This document shows positions 9,989-20,300 of a DNA stretch of 64,000 nt, one piece after another. The notes beneath the pieces are model-generated. The model had not been told where the DNA came from, searched no databases, and worked only from the letters and a program-made list of their open reading frames with translations. This DNA comes from Shinisaurus crocodilurus (Eukaryota; Chordata; Lepidosauria; Squamata; Shinisauridae): contig CM037880.1 in the NCBI GenBank assembly GCA_021292165.1, positions 185,129,970 to 185,193,969 of the forward strand, in the 5' to 3' direction. Each line of letters starts with the position of its first letter. Positions within the stretch are counted from its first letter, which is position 1. The position numbers and the translations under genes were made by a program.

Positions 9989-10237
9989 GAGAGCCAGTGT
10001 GGCGTAGTGGTGAGAGTGTTGGACTGGGACTCGGGAGATCCGGGTTCTAGTCCCCACTCGGCCATGAAACTCACTGGGTGACTTTGGGCCAGTCACTGAC
10101 TCTCAGCCTAACCTACCTCACAGGGTTGTTGTAAGGATAAAATGGAGAGGAGGAGGAGGATTATGTAAGCCGCCTTGGGTTCCTTGCAGGAAAAAAGGCG
10201 GGGTATAAATATAATAAATAAATAAATGAATGAATGA
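9989..10237 (+). mobile_element. Sauria-type SINE, near full length
   Basis: A tRNA-derived head with an A box in GTGGCGTAGTGGTGAGAG (about 9999-10016) and B box GGTTCTAGTCC (10043-10053), a central domain containing GGGTGACTTTGGGCCAGTCA and TCACAGGGTTGTTGT, and the 3' end TGTAAGCCGCCTTGGGTTCC followed by GGTATAAATATAAT and an AAATA/GAATG tail. This is the architecture of Sauria SINEs, which are restricted to squamates. It is mobilised by a LINE in trans and is not a tRNA gene. Confidence 0.92.
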
Positions 10238-10796
10238 TTGATAACCACAGCTTGATGCAATATTATCATATTGTATAATTTTACTGATTCGAAGGTCCCT
10301 GCTACAGTAAATCATCAGTAGAAATGTTGAGGGAATTTTTATGTTGAGGGGTGATTTCTGGCAATTCCCCCTCTCCCTGCAGCCCACTCCCACCCCCAAA
10401 TCTGCTTGGGAAGGTCTTGCGATACCCTAAAACCAGATATTAGGGGCATGGTGGGTTGCAGGGGCAGGGAGAATTATATTTTATTTTAAAAAAAACCCTC
10501 CCTGTTCAGCTGATGGAGACCTGTCAGTGGAAGGCACTAGTTAGAGACCACTCTCTAGCTTGTACTATCAGTGCCACACATGTACATCACCACTATGCTT
10601 ATGTTGCGACATTCTATCCGGAGTCATGTGTATGCTGATGTTCCCTTGCTCCATCTTCCATGCCAGCAATTCTTTCACTGCAATCACATGGCTGTGAGTG
10701 GAAAGAGAGGTGGAGGGGGATAGGAATGAGGACAGAGGAACCTACTCAAATAACGGGATTTTTCCTCTGCCACAAGGGAATGCAGAGTTCCGGGGA
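10238..10796. other. Unclassified non-coding sequence
   Basis: No repeat ends, LINE frame or exon recognised in this interval. Confidence 0.4.
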
Positions 10797-10804
10797 GTTA
10801 CTAC

Positions 10805-11496
10805 CAGGGATGGGGACTCGGACTCGAGGACTCGACTCATGAGTCGGACTGAGTCCCCCCTCTGACTCGACTCGGACTCGAGTCCCAATATTTTTAATGG
10901 GACTCGAGACTCGACTCGGGACTCGAGACCAAGGACTCGTCAACATCCCTGGGCTGTTGACGAGTCTTCTGGCTGTGCCAGAAGGAGCGCGATCACCGGT
11001 GAAGAGCGCATGGAAGCGAGGCGCACCGCTGCTCAGCCTCTATGGACAGCTACCAGGAGCGCAGCCCCAACGATGTGTTGAGATTTATTTTGATTGATGT
11101 GTTGTTGTGGGGGGTTTGGGTTAGGGTCAGACATTTTGGGTTTGGCTGCCTCTGCCTGCCTGTTTGGAGTTCCCAGCCTCCTCTGCCTGCCTGGTTATTT
11201 TGGGTTTGTCTGCCTGGTCTGTTCTTGCCAAAATCAGTTGCAGAGTTTTGAAATAAAAAGGCACACTTGTGCCTAGAATTTATTTACGCCACACATCTGA
11301 AGTAGCCTTATTTTGTTGGGGGGAAACCCAATTGATTTTAATAGGGACTCGTGGAGTCAGTTTTGGGAGTGACTCAGGACTCGTGACTCGTGAGTCACCA
11401 TTTTGGACCAAGGACTCGGACTCGGACTCGAGACTCGGGTCCAAAGACTCGTGACTCGACTTGTGACTCGAGACCAAGGACTCTTCAACATCCCTG
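10805..11496. mobile_element. ACTCG-rich hAT MITE, copy 1, with exact 8-bp target duplication
   Basis: 692 bp bounded by GTTACTAC on both sides (10797-10804 and 11497-11504). The termini are CAGGGATGGGGACTCG and, read inwards from the right, CAGGGATGTTGAAGAGTCC. Both subterminal zones (about 100-150 bp each) are packed with GACTCG/CGAGTC and ACTCGAGT units in both orientations. The middle holds a GC-rich piece and repeated 'CTCTGCCTGCCTG'. No transposase is encoded, so it needs an hAT transposase in trans. It is nearly identical to 59476-60269. Confidence 0.95.
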
Positions 11497-11504
11497 GTTA
11501 CTAC

Positions 11505-12160
11505 AGTTTCATGCTGTACCATCCTGAAGCTCAGGGCCCTTAAAACTTCTCTCCCTCATCCAATGTTAGTCCGGAGATACCATGCACTACCAATGTTTGT
11601 GTGTTTGGCTGTTATGGTACTTTATGCCATTCACTACTTATACAGGGCAAAATCAATATCTGGAGTCAAAGATCTCGATTGCTAAGCATATAAAAGCAGT
11701 ATATTGTAGAGCTGCCAGAACAAAAAGCCTCCCACAGTCTCCTGCAGTGTCATGCATGAGAAACTCCACCATGTATTCCTGGTCTTTATTTATCTACAGA
11801 TGATGTTTCTAAGAACTGATAACCCCAAGGAATAGTCCACGGTGTGCAAACTTATATAGCACGGTAAATATAAAAAGTTGGCAACACAGCCCGATGCTTT
11901 GGCAGCCTGAACTTGAACAAATGAATCTGACCTGGGATTATTCAACCACATTGTGCATAGCTACAGAAACCTACTGGTTAGTCAACTTAGCAGCTGCGAA
12001 ATCAAATGGGATTTACACTCCTGAGAACCTTTTCTAATGGTAGCATAACTGAATAATATGCCCATAACATATGGCCAATAAACTGAGCTATTTTCCAAGG
12101 TTTAAAAATCCCTTTTATAATAGAATTGCCCCATTTTTCTTTGTCTTACAATTAATAGTT
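11505..12160. other. Unclassified non-coding sequence
   Basis: No transposon ends, SINE boxes or exon recognised. Confidence 0.4.
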
Positions 12161-12164
12161 CATT

Positions 12165-12180
12165 AAAAAAAAAAAAAAAA
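12165..12180. repeat. A16 run
   Basis: Sixteen consecutive A. No retrocopy or SINE body was recognised upstream, so I do not call it a retroposon tail. Confidence 0.9.
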
Positions 12181-12298
12181 GATGCAGAGTGTTGGAATTA
12201 CTGAATTCTGGGATGCAGGCCAGGGTGGGTGGGAGAAGAGAGGAGGAACATTGAGACAATGATGGGAAACAGCAAAAATTACCCTCACTCTGTCTTTT

Positions 12299-12329
12299 AC
12301 ACACACACACACACACAGAGAGAGAGAGA
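12299..12329. repeat. (AC)n-(AG)n compound microsatellite
   Basis: About nine AC units pass directly into about seven AG units. Confidence 0.95.
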
Positions 12330-12815
12330 CCCTGAAATGTGATATGGCCAAAAGAGGCCATTTAGAACAACATGCTTAAGCCGTAGAAAGAATTTTTAAA
12401 AACCCACTGACATTTCACAATAAACATCAAATACAAGCACTGTTGACAACTTTCAATACAAAGTAATTTTGTTATTTTAAGGTCCCCACCCCCTCCGCCA
12501 CTGCTTTTCTTGTCTTTAGAATTGGAAGACTGGAAGAGCTCTAAGAAGATGGTGCTTCATTTCAAGAAAAATGCCAAATACCATTGACTACTGCATAGCA
12601 TGAGATCATGCAGCAAGAGCAGGGTTAAAGGCCAGGGCCAGGGGAAAATGTGTTGTAATTTGAATGAGCCCTGATAAGACTTTTAGAAACTGCGGTAGTA
12701 CATCCCCCAATAGTACCACCACTCAGTAATTGCAAGAAACACTAAAGGCAATGCTCTGCAGAAGCTGAGGAAATTCATGGTGGCAAAAATGTAATCTGGG
12801 AAAGCCGGAAAGACA
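12330..12815. other. Unclassified non-coding sequence
   Basis: No recognised repeat or gene up to the start of the hAT-like copy near 12818. Confidence 0.4.
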
Positions 12816-12817
12816 TA

Positions 12818-13165
12818 GGGTGGCCACTTCTGCATTGCCAAAAAAGAGGATAAACAATGATATAGATTTGCATGGATTTGCATGAATTTTGCATATGCTA
12901 ATGTATATGTATAGCTGCAATTTTGGAAACAGTTACTGTGGTTTAAGTAGAAATACAGTACATCTCACCATAGTGGGGAAGTCTGTGACCAGGTGAGCTG
13001 TGTGCCTGCTCAGTCTGCTGTTCAGGTGTTAATTCTAGCAACTTCAAGGCCCCTGCTCTCCCTTCTTATTTATTTATTGTTATTTAGTTTTTATGTTTTG
13101 TATTAAACCAGTCTTGGAGTGAACAGCCCTTCAGTCAGAAAGGACTGTTCTCTGTAAAATAAGAT
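12818..13165 (+). mobile_element. hAT-like element, second copy of the GGTGGCCAC family
   Basis: It begins AGGGTGGCCACTTCTGCATTGCC and aligns with 43394-43736 through ATTTGCAT/ATGCTAAT motifs (12866-12873, 12876-12883, 12895-12902), 'CCATAGTGGGGAAG', 'CAGGTG', 'AACAGCCCTTCA' and 'CTCTGTAAAA'. The far terminal GGCCACCCT is not preserved here. It is non-coding. Confidence 0.65.
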
Positions 13166-13677
13166 GCCCTAGAAGTGTGATATGATTGCCCTGCTGTGGG
13201 GTGGGCTTCTTACTTACAACAGGCGGAAGAGGACTCTACCAGACAGAACTTATGCTGATGAAAGGATGGAAAACAAGCTGTAAAGTATTTTCTCTCACAC
13301 ACACTCTATTACAACTGAACTACACATGGCCCCTAAAGTGCAAACCTTCAAATGAGCCTTAAAAATTTATAGATAGGCTGCCTTACCCTAAAAGATTTCA
13401 TATGGCTTATGGAATTTTTAAGGGCACAGTTTAAGACTAGATTTTTTAACCTGCTATCTTTTAGCAACTGTAATCTGGAGGGAACAGAGCAGACACAAGT
13501 TTACTTCCTCAGTGAGAACTAGGCCCTAGCTTCCCACATCTTAATAAAAACAAAGTTGTTATAGGGTGGAACAGGCACTGGGTAACAGAAATCCTAAATG
13601 CTGCCTCTGATGCTTCTCCAGACTTTTACTCTAAAATTCATCAGAAGCTGAGTGTGAAGAAAGATATAGATCCTTAA
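13166..13677. other. Unclassified non-coding sequence
   Basis: No repeat ends or exon recognised. Confidence 0.4.
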
Positions 13678-13813
13678 CAGCGCAATCCTATGCATGTTTA
13701 GACAGAAAAGGTCCTATAACTCCCAGCATTCCTATAACTACCAGCAAGTATGACGCTGGGGACTGCTAGGAGTTGTAGGACTTTTTTCTGTCTAAACATG
13801 CATAGGATTGTGC
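13678..13813. mobile_element. Foldback MITE, GCAATCCTATGCATG ends
   Basis: Arms of about 50 bp: GCAATCCTATGCATGTTTAG...AGTCCTATAACTCC on the left and the inverted form ending CATAGGATTGTGC on the right, with a short centre. The 6-bp flank CCTTAA occurs on both sides (13672-13677 and 13814-13819), a possible target duplication. Confidence 0.8.
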
Positions 13814-13837
13814 CCTTAATGTATCTTATTTTTATTC

Positions 13838-14034
13838 TGTATGCCGCCTTATGGGAATATGGGGTGGGTTAGGATTTTTACATTTTGTACTGTTTTTAAT
13901 TGTGTTTTATACTGTGTGTCTCCCCCCCCCCCCTGTATTTTATTGGACTGTACATCGCTCAGAGTGGCCGGATGTCTGGCCAGATGGGCAATTCATAAAT
14001 ATAATAAATAAATAAATAAATAAATGCTATGCTC
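13838..14034 (+). mobile_element. L2-like LINE 3' tail (family A)
   Basis: It contains the end TGTACATCGCTCAGAGTGGCC, cut here to its first 20 bases in comparison, then GGGCAATTCATAAATATAAT and an (AAATA)n tail. The same 3' end in reverse orientation is at 15488 and 45828. A C-run sits near 13921. Confidence 0.7.
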
Positions 14035-14036
14035 TA

Positions 14037-14287
14037 AAAGCCAGTGTGGCCGGTAGTGGTGAGAGTGTTGAACTGGGACTCGGGAGATCCGGGTTCTAGT
14101 CCCCGCTCGGCCTTCACACTCACTGGGTGACTTTGGGCCAGTCACTGACTCTCAGCCTAACCCACCTCACAGGGTTGTTGTGAGGATAAAATGGAGAGGA
14201 GGAGGAGGATTATGTAAGCCGCCTTGGGTTCCTTGCAGGAAAAAAAGGTGGGGTATAAATATAATAAATAAATAAATAAAAATAAAA
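14037..14287 (+). mobile_element. Sauria-type SINE
   Basis: Full-length layout. The B box GGTTCTAGTCC is intact (14092-14102), but the A-box region has lost a few bases (GTGTGGCCGGTAGTGG). The 3' end and AAATA tail are as in the copy at 9989. It lies directly after the L2-like tail, a common preference of SINEs for A-rich targets. Confidence 0.92.
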
Positions 14288-14424
14288 GGCAGTCTGTCAA
14301 CCAACCAATCAATCGCTGATATCTAATGTCAAAAAAGCTGGTGAATCTTGATATTCACATGTGAATACTTACAATTTCAATATACAGTAGTGAATGCTGG
14401 CAATCTCGATTAGTGACTACAAAG

Positions 14425-14660
14425 TAGGGATATGTACAGATTTCAGTCCATATTTATTTATTTATTACATTTATATCCCGCCTTTTTTCCCTCTTGCAAG
14501 GAACCCAAGGTGCTTACATAGTCGTCCTCCTCTCCATTTTCTCCTCACAACAACCCTGTGAGGTAGGCTAGGCCAAATTTTTGATAAGAACTTACCAAAA
14601 TTCACAAACTTTGCCATATTTGGGATGAAAAAACTTGAAATTTGAACCATTCAGATCTGG
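14425..14660. mobile_element. Decayed hAT-like MITE carrying a SINE insertion
   Basis: It starts TAGGGATATGTACAGATTTC and continues after the inserted SINE with 'TTTGATAAGAACTTACCAAA', 'ATATTTGGGATGAA' and 'GATCTGGGAGGAACCA'. A related stretch lies at 14880-15095 ('TTTGATAAGAATTTACCAAA'). Terminal decay prevents exact limits. Confidence 0.45.
14452..14575 (-). mobile_element. Sauria-type SINE, 5'-truncated, minus strand
   Basis: Only the 3' half is present: tail, GGTATAAATG-type sequence, GGTTCCTTGCAAG and TCACAGGGTTGTTGT, all in reverse orientation. The tRNA head is missing, as with incomplete reverse transcription. Confidence 0.88.
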
Positions 14661-14879
14661 GAGGAACCACTGCTGACAGATTGGTCTATCCAGGCTCAGG
14701 GTTTTGATTGCTTAACAGTTTAGCCTCGAATTCTGGTGTATTCAATCATGTTAGTGCAGAATTAGGGTTGCCACCTCTTTTCTCTGACGACAATTTCCTC
14801 ATCTTTACCAGCCATATGGCACGCAGGTACATCCTGGTCCTCTTGATGCTGCAAATACCGTAGCTGTACCTACTGAATT

Positions 14880-15095
14880 TGGCTGGTGCAGATGGGTGAG
14901 AATTTTGTTTCGGTTTGTTTTTGATAAGAATTTACCAAAGTTTACAAAGCCCTTCATATTCAGGGGAGCAAGAATGAGATTTTAAAAAGTCAAATGTGGG
15001 AGAAAGTAAATCTGACAGAATCTTCCATTCCTACTACCAATATTCAGACATGTATTTCTGAGTTTTCAGGCATTCTCAAAATTTGTCTGGATTTG
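14880..15095. mobile_element. Decayed MITE fragment related to 14425
   Basis: It shares 'TTTGATAAGAATTTACCAAA' and 'CATATTCAGGGGAGCAAGAA'-type blocks with its neighbour. It has no defined ends. Confidence 0.35.
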
Positions 15096-15110
15096 ACCAC
15101 ACACACACAC

Positions 15111-15330
15111 TATTTGTATCCTGCTTTTTCCTGCTAGCAATCCAGGCTGGTTTACATAATCCTCCTCCTCCTCTTTATTTTATCCTCACAAAAACCTTGT
15201 GAGGTAAGTTAGGCTGAGAGTCAATGACTGGCCCGAAGTACCCAGTGAGCTTCATGGCTGAGTGGGGGCTAGAACACAGATGTCCTGAGTCCCAGTTCAA
15301 CACTCTAACCACTACACCACGCTGGCTCTC
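15111..15330 (-). mobile_element. Sauria-type SINE, minus strand
   Basis: Complete in reverse: tail side at 15111 and tRNA head ending CACGCTGGCTCTC at 15330. The B box is altered (GGGGGCTAGAACACAG on the plus strand), so promoter activity is doubtful. Confidence 0.9.
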
Positions 15331-15487
15331 ACCAGTATATTCACCAGTATATTCTCAATAACCAATATATCCATAAAATTATCACCACTCCTAAAACAAC
15401 GTGGATAGCATTTTCAGGCAATTACTCTGGTTCTAGAGAGGTAAATGATGGTTAAATTAAAGAACAGGATATACAAGCCTACTAAAA

Positions 15488-16135
15488 ACAGTAGATGTTT
15501 ATTTATTATATTTTTAAATCGCCCATCTGGCCGGCCACCCGGCCACCCTGGGCGATGTACAATCAGGATAAAATACAATAAAACACCATTAAAACACCAT
15601 TAAAACACCATTAATACACAATTAAAACAATATAAGAGTTTTTTAAAAAAAAATCCTAATCCACCCCATATAATCCTGAATAAGGCCTGAATAATCCCGC
15701 CTTGTTTTTAAAGCCCGGTGGAAGTTCATCAGGGAGGGGGCATGGCGAAGGTCACTGGGGAGGGAGTTCCATAACTTGGGGGCCACCACAGAGAAGACCC
15801 TCTAGCTAGTCCCCACCAGCCTGGCTGCTCTGGCTGATGGGACAAGGAGAAGGCCGTCTTTGGCAGACCTTGTTGAGCGGCCTACTTGATGTTGCTGGAG
15901 GCGCTCCTTGAGATAAGCTGGACCGGAGCTGTATAGGGTTTTAAAGGTCAAAACCAACACCTTGAATTTGGCCCAGCAAGCAACTGGTAGCCAGTGCAAC
16001 TTCTTGAGCACCAGAGTGATGTGATCTCACCGGCGGCTGCCTTTAACCAGGTGAGCCGCCGCGTTCTGTACCAGCTTTAGCTTCCGAACCGTCTTCCAGG
16101 GTAACCCCACGTAGAGCACATTACAGTAGTCTAAT
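15488..16135 (-). mobile_element. L2-like LINE 3' part (family A), minus strand
   Basis: The minus strand encodes a recognisable C-terminal ORF2 piece: LKKLHWLPVACWAKFKVLVL, then FKTLYSSGPAYLKERLQ and RAARLVGTS, about 70 codons, followed by a 3' UTR and an AT-rich tail at the low-coordinate end. Upstream residues continue beyond a stop to about 16135 ('YVGLPWKTVRKLKLVQNAAA'-like). It lacks the reverse transcriptase core and is a dead 5'-truncated copy. Confidence 0.8.
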
Positions 16136-16139
16136 TTTC

Positions 16140-18140
16140 CCATTTGCCCCCAAAGTCACAGGAACTTGGGGAGAAAGCCCAAAATGTGGAGTAAATGTAG
16201 ATTTCAGTTTTCATTCAGTTTTCAGCTATCCATTTGCTGAATATTGTCCATGAATGTGCATGATCGGTCAGATGGGATGTCTGACTAGTATGTTGATAAA
16301 GTCATGGGGAACAGGTCTAATCAATAGCTCTTTGTTCTACATGGAACCTTGCGTATATGAGAGAAAGATTGATTGCAATTGGATAATGGTCACAGACAAA
16401 AGTTTTCAAGCAAAAGACACATCCCCAAATTGTACCACTACTGACCAATGGTCTGTGAAGCCAGGTACTGACCGGCCCAGTTTTCCAGGGACTCAGGCAG
16501 AGATATCTCTTTGCCCTGTGCTGCTTATCCTGCTGCACATTTGTCCTGTCTTGATACACCAGGTCCTTTTGGTTTCTTTCAGCTTTACAGTCCAATTCTA
16601 TATGCAGGAAAAAATATTACAGGCCACATTCCAGCGCCTTCTAACACTGGGGACTTCTGTGGGGAGGGGATCATTAAAAAAAAAAACCCCGCCTCCAACT
16701 AACTAATATCATTCTCAGTCAGATTGCATTATTGATAATATAGTATGCAAAGGCCCTGAGAGGTGCAGAAAGGCAGACACAGGCCCATCTTTCCAAATAT
16801 CTGGCCATATAAGGCATAGTCGCAAAGCTCATCTTTTCTGTTTAAATGCAACAATATTTTCATCACCGAATAGCTGTTGTCTTTTAAAAACCTCACCTTA
16901 TTATGCTCCTTTCATACTGCGTAGGTTTGTAGCCATGGTATTTACATTTTTATGGGTCTTCTGGCATTTCAGCCGATGGGCCTCTCTGATTACAGTTTTC
17001 ACTCTTAACAACTCTTTATTTATATCTTCTCCGACTTCTAATGTCTTTCAGGCCTGACCTAAGTACATTTTACCACATGAGCATGGAATTTCATTTACTC
17101 TTGAGAGTCCTGATGACTCATTAGCCAAGATGGATCCCTAACTCTCATTAATGTACTTCTTACTGTAATTTGCAGACGATTAGATAAGTGTCTTTCCCCC
17201 TTTCTTCCAGAGCCCACGCAGTCCTGTGATGAGTCTGGAATGATTATAACAGTTGGATGTTTAAAATAATCCTTTCCTTCCACCCTGCTCATTTTTATGT
17301 GCATGTCTCCTTTTCCTTTCTCTCCCTCTCCTTAAAAAAAGAAAAAGAATAGAAAACTAATGTGGTTACTTTTTAAGTGGGTAATCATTTCTCACCATGG
17401 TGCCTCTAGCTTATACAGAATTCTGTCTCTAATTCCTTTAATACTCAGAGACTCAGAACCCATTTCAGGATTCACTAAACTTTCTGTGCAGGAGCCCACT
17501 TATGAGAGTAGCTCAGGAACAATGTATTTTCTGTTTGAGAAATCAAAATATGCAAACCGCTTCACCATCTCTGATTTCTGGACCTGTTTTTGATTACTGA
17601 TTGAAAATCCCCTCTGTTCTTCGTTAAAAGACTCCGATTCTTTTAAAATGCTTATTTACGGTGGCAGTCTTGAGGGATTGGCTATGCATTTAACTGCCTA
17701 CAGCTCCAAATTTCCTTCAGCATCAGGGCCAGCCTCTTTCTCTACATTTGGGTGAGTTGCTGGGTGTGCAGCTGGCCGTGTTCTCATCCTGCCTGTGGTC
17801 CTTTAGTTCCTAAACAATCCTTAATGTTAATGAACTTTATATGTACTGAGCAAGAAAAGGAGGCCTAGCCCCTCAAATATAATGAATTCTTTTCAGGATT
17901 TTGTTCTGGCTCAGGATTGCCTTTACTGAGCCAGAATATGGATTCCATGTCAGGTTGAGTCAGAAAATTGTGGGCAGAGAACCTATGCTAGAATCAAGAG
18001 GGCAGGATTGTCATGTCCCCCAAATCCTAGAAAGTGTCATCTACAGGCCACCTTTGCCTGAAGCAACCGGCCCTGTAAATCTGTAGTGAGGCACAAAGCA
18101 ACAGGCATTACAAGCTACCTAGTGTTGTACGATGCTGTGA
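16140..18140. other. Long low-repeat non-coding stretch
   Basis: About 2 kb without SINE boxes, transposon ends or LINE frames. The segment 17080-17290 (ATGACTCATTAGCC, CTCTCATTAATG, TGCAGACGATTAGATAAG) is complex, with AP-1-like and homeodomain-like words, and looks like possible conserved non-coding DNA. That is only an impression. A 150-codon open frame at 16254-16706 shows no domain and ends in an A-run. Confidence 0.3.
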
Positions 18141-18179
18141 CTGCAGGTGTTGTGCCAACAGTGGAGTAGGTATCAAGTA

Positions 18180-18545
18180 CTGCCAGGACTTGGACTGATA
18201 GTGTTTAGAGCAGAGGTCTTGAACCTCTTTCACCCTGAGGCCCAAATTCCACTTCAGAGAAGTTCCTGTGGGCCACATTCCAGTGGTGGGAGGCGGCCAA
18301 CAGCAAAATGGGCCGCCTCCCGCCAGGCTGACAAAAATGCCAGCAGATTTTAGCTTAAAGCTCTTACTGCTGCTAGCTAGGCTTTAGGAGAGGAAGATCA
18401 CTCTTTTAGGAGAGGCATATAAAAAAAAACCTGCATAAATGCTGGGAAACCACCAAATGATCAGTGATCAGGGGGAAAGGCTGTGGCCATCTGGGGAGCC
18501 CCAGAGGGCCAGACTAGAACCCCAGGTGTACTGAATTTGGCCCAT
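18180..18545. mobile_element. Possible hAT-like remnant
   Basis: 'CAGAGGTCTTGAACCTCTTTC', with its first 20 bases resembling hAT ends, is followed by 'GGCCACATTCCAGTGG' and a G/C-rich 'GGGAGGCGGCC...GGCCGCCTCCC' inverted pair (18286-18322). No matching right end was found, so this is tentative. Confidence 0.3.
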
Positions 18546-18547
18546 CC

Positions 18548-19985
18548 ATTTCAATCGGGCCTCAGGCCTGGTTTTGAAACGGAAACTGCCTTGGTCACCT
18601 TGTGGGATGACCTTTACTGGGAAAGAGACAGGGGGAGGAGTACGACCCTGTTGATTCTCCTGGATCTCTCAGCGGCTTTCGATACCATCAACCATGGTAT
18701 CCTTCTGGATAGGCTGGCGGGTTTGGAAGTTGGAGGCACTGCCTTGCAGTCGTTTCACTCCTACTTGGCTGAGCCCAGCCAATTCCAGAGGGTGGTGCTG
18801 GGGGATTATTGCTCTGTGCCATGACAATTACTCCATGGGGTACCGCAGGGCTCCATTTTATCCCCCATGCTTTTTAACATCTACATGAAACTGCTGGGAG
18901 AGGTCATCCGGAGGTTTGGGCTGAAGTGTCACCAATATGCAGATAACACTCAGCTCTACCTCTCCTTTTCATCAAATTCAGGTGAGGCAGTGGCTGTTTT
19001 GAATCAGTGTCTGGGCCTGGTAATAGAATGGATGAGGGCCAATTAAATTGAGGCTCAATCCAGACAAGACAGAGGTGCTATTTGTGGGCGGATCATCTGT
19101 CTGGAGGGATGATACTCAACCTGTCCTAGCCAAGGTTGCACTCCCCCTAAGGGACAGGGTTTGTAGTTTGGGGGTGCTCCTGGACTTCCGAACTGTCACT
19201 GGAGTCACAAGTGGACTCAGTGACAAGGAGCACCTTTTATAAGCTTCGGCTGATTTACCAACTACAACCCTATGGACAGGCAGAGCCTAGCAACAGTGAT
19301 CCATGCTCTGGTAACCTCTCGTTTGGACTACTTGTAACACACTCTATGTGAGGCTGCCTTTGAAAATAGTCTGGAGACTTCAATTGGTTCAAAACAGGGC
19401 AGCGAAGCTGCTAACGGGGACTTGCCAACAAGAACATATTACAGCAGTACTCTATGATTTACATTGGTTACCAATTGAAGTCCGGGCCCGATTCAAAGTG
19501 CTTACATTAACATTTAAAGCCCTAAACGGTTTGGAGCCAGGTTATCTGAAGGAACGCCTCATCCCATATGTGCCTGCCTGAACCCTGAGATCTTCTTTCG
19601 GAGGCCCTTCTCAGAGTGCCTCCTCCAAAAGAAGCTAGGAGGGTGGCTACTAGGGGAAAGGCCTTCTCAGTTGTGGCACCCCATCTATGGAATCAACTCC
19701 CCAAAGAGGTGCGCCTGGTGCCTACCCTCTATTCTTTCATGTACCAGGTGAAGACCTTTTTATTTGCCCAACATTTTAATGGTTGATTTTATTCATTTTA
19801 TTATTGACACTGTACCTCTGGATTGAATTTATTTTGGCTGCTTGGTTTTATCTTGTTACATTTTAATATGCCTGTGTTTTTACATTATTGTTGTTGATAT
19901 TTTTGTTTGTTTTGTAAACCGCCCAGGGAGCCTTTTGGCTGATGGGCGGTGAATGAATATATTAAATAAATAAATAAATAAATAA
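18548..19985 (+). pseudogene. L2-like LINE ORF2 remnant with dead reverse transcriptase
   Basis: ORF2 reverse transcriptase and C-terminal region of a non-LTR retrotransposon. Visible in order: GFETETALVTLWDD (about 18570-18612), LLDLSAAFDTINHGILLDRL (18655-18715), an in-frame stop (18822-18824), [18 protein letters not shown] (18837-18890), the catalytic box read as YADN (18936-18947) instead of YADD, then a frameshift near 19040 into RLNPDKTEVLFVGG, another stop, and RAAKLLTGT...LHWLPIEVRARFKVL...ALNGLEPGYLKERL (19390-19565). The 3' UTR ends TGTAAACCGCCCAGGGAGCC and an (AAATA)n tail. The stop, the frameshift and the lost aspartate make it inactive. The endonuclease domain is absent. Confidence 0.88.
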
Positions 19986-20298
19986 TTGTCCGGAGGCCCC
20001 CTTCCTCCCTCCAGCCTGAGACAAGTCACTGATTTGTAATTCGAATCAATTAGCTTTTATTATGTAAAAAGTTATAAGCAAGGCAGTCTTGCTTCAGGCT
20101 ACACAGTGGGTTGTGTTACAAACAAGTTGTTTTAGCATCCTATAAAGCTAATGTGGCAGATTAGAGAGTTGAGACCAAACTATTGGGAAACTATTAGAGC
20201 CCTCGGACTGGCCAGGTATGCTAATCAAGCCCTGCCTTCAAGGTGGATCCTTTCCTTGAGGAGTGTCTTTTGCACTGAATTGCCTGGAATGTCACACA
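19986..20298. other. Unclassified non-coding sequence
   Basis: Nothing recognised between the LINE tail and the start of the Tigger-like end at 20301. Confidence 0.4.
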
Positions 20299-20300
20299 TA

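Noticed and set aside
9989..10060. tRNA gene suggested by A and B boxes
   Set aside because: The boxes belong to the head of a Sauria-type SINE; the sequence continues into the SINE body and tail and does not close a cloverleaf.
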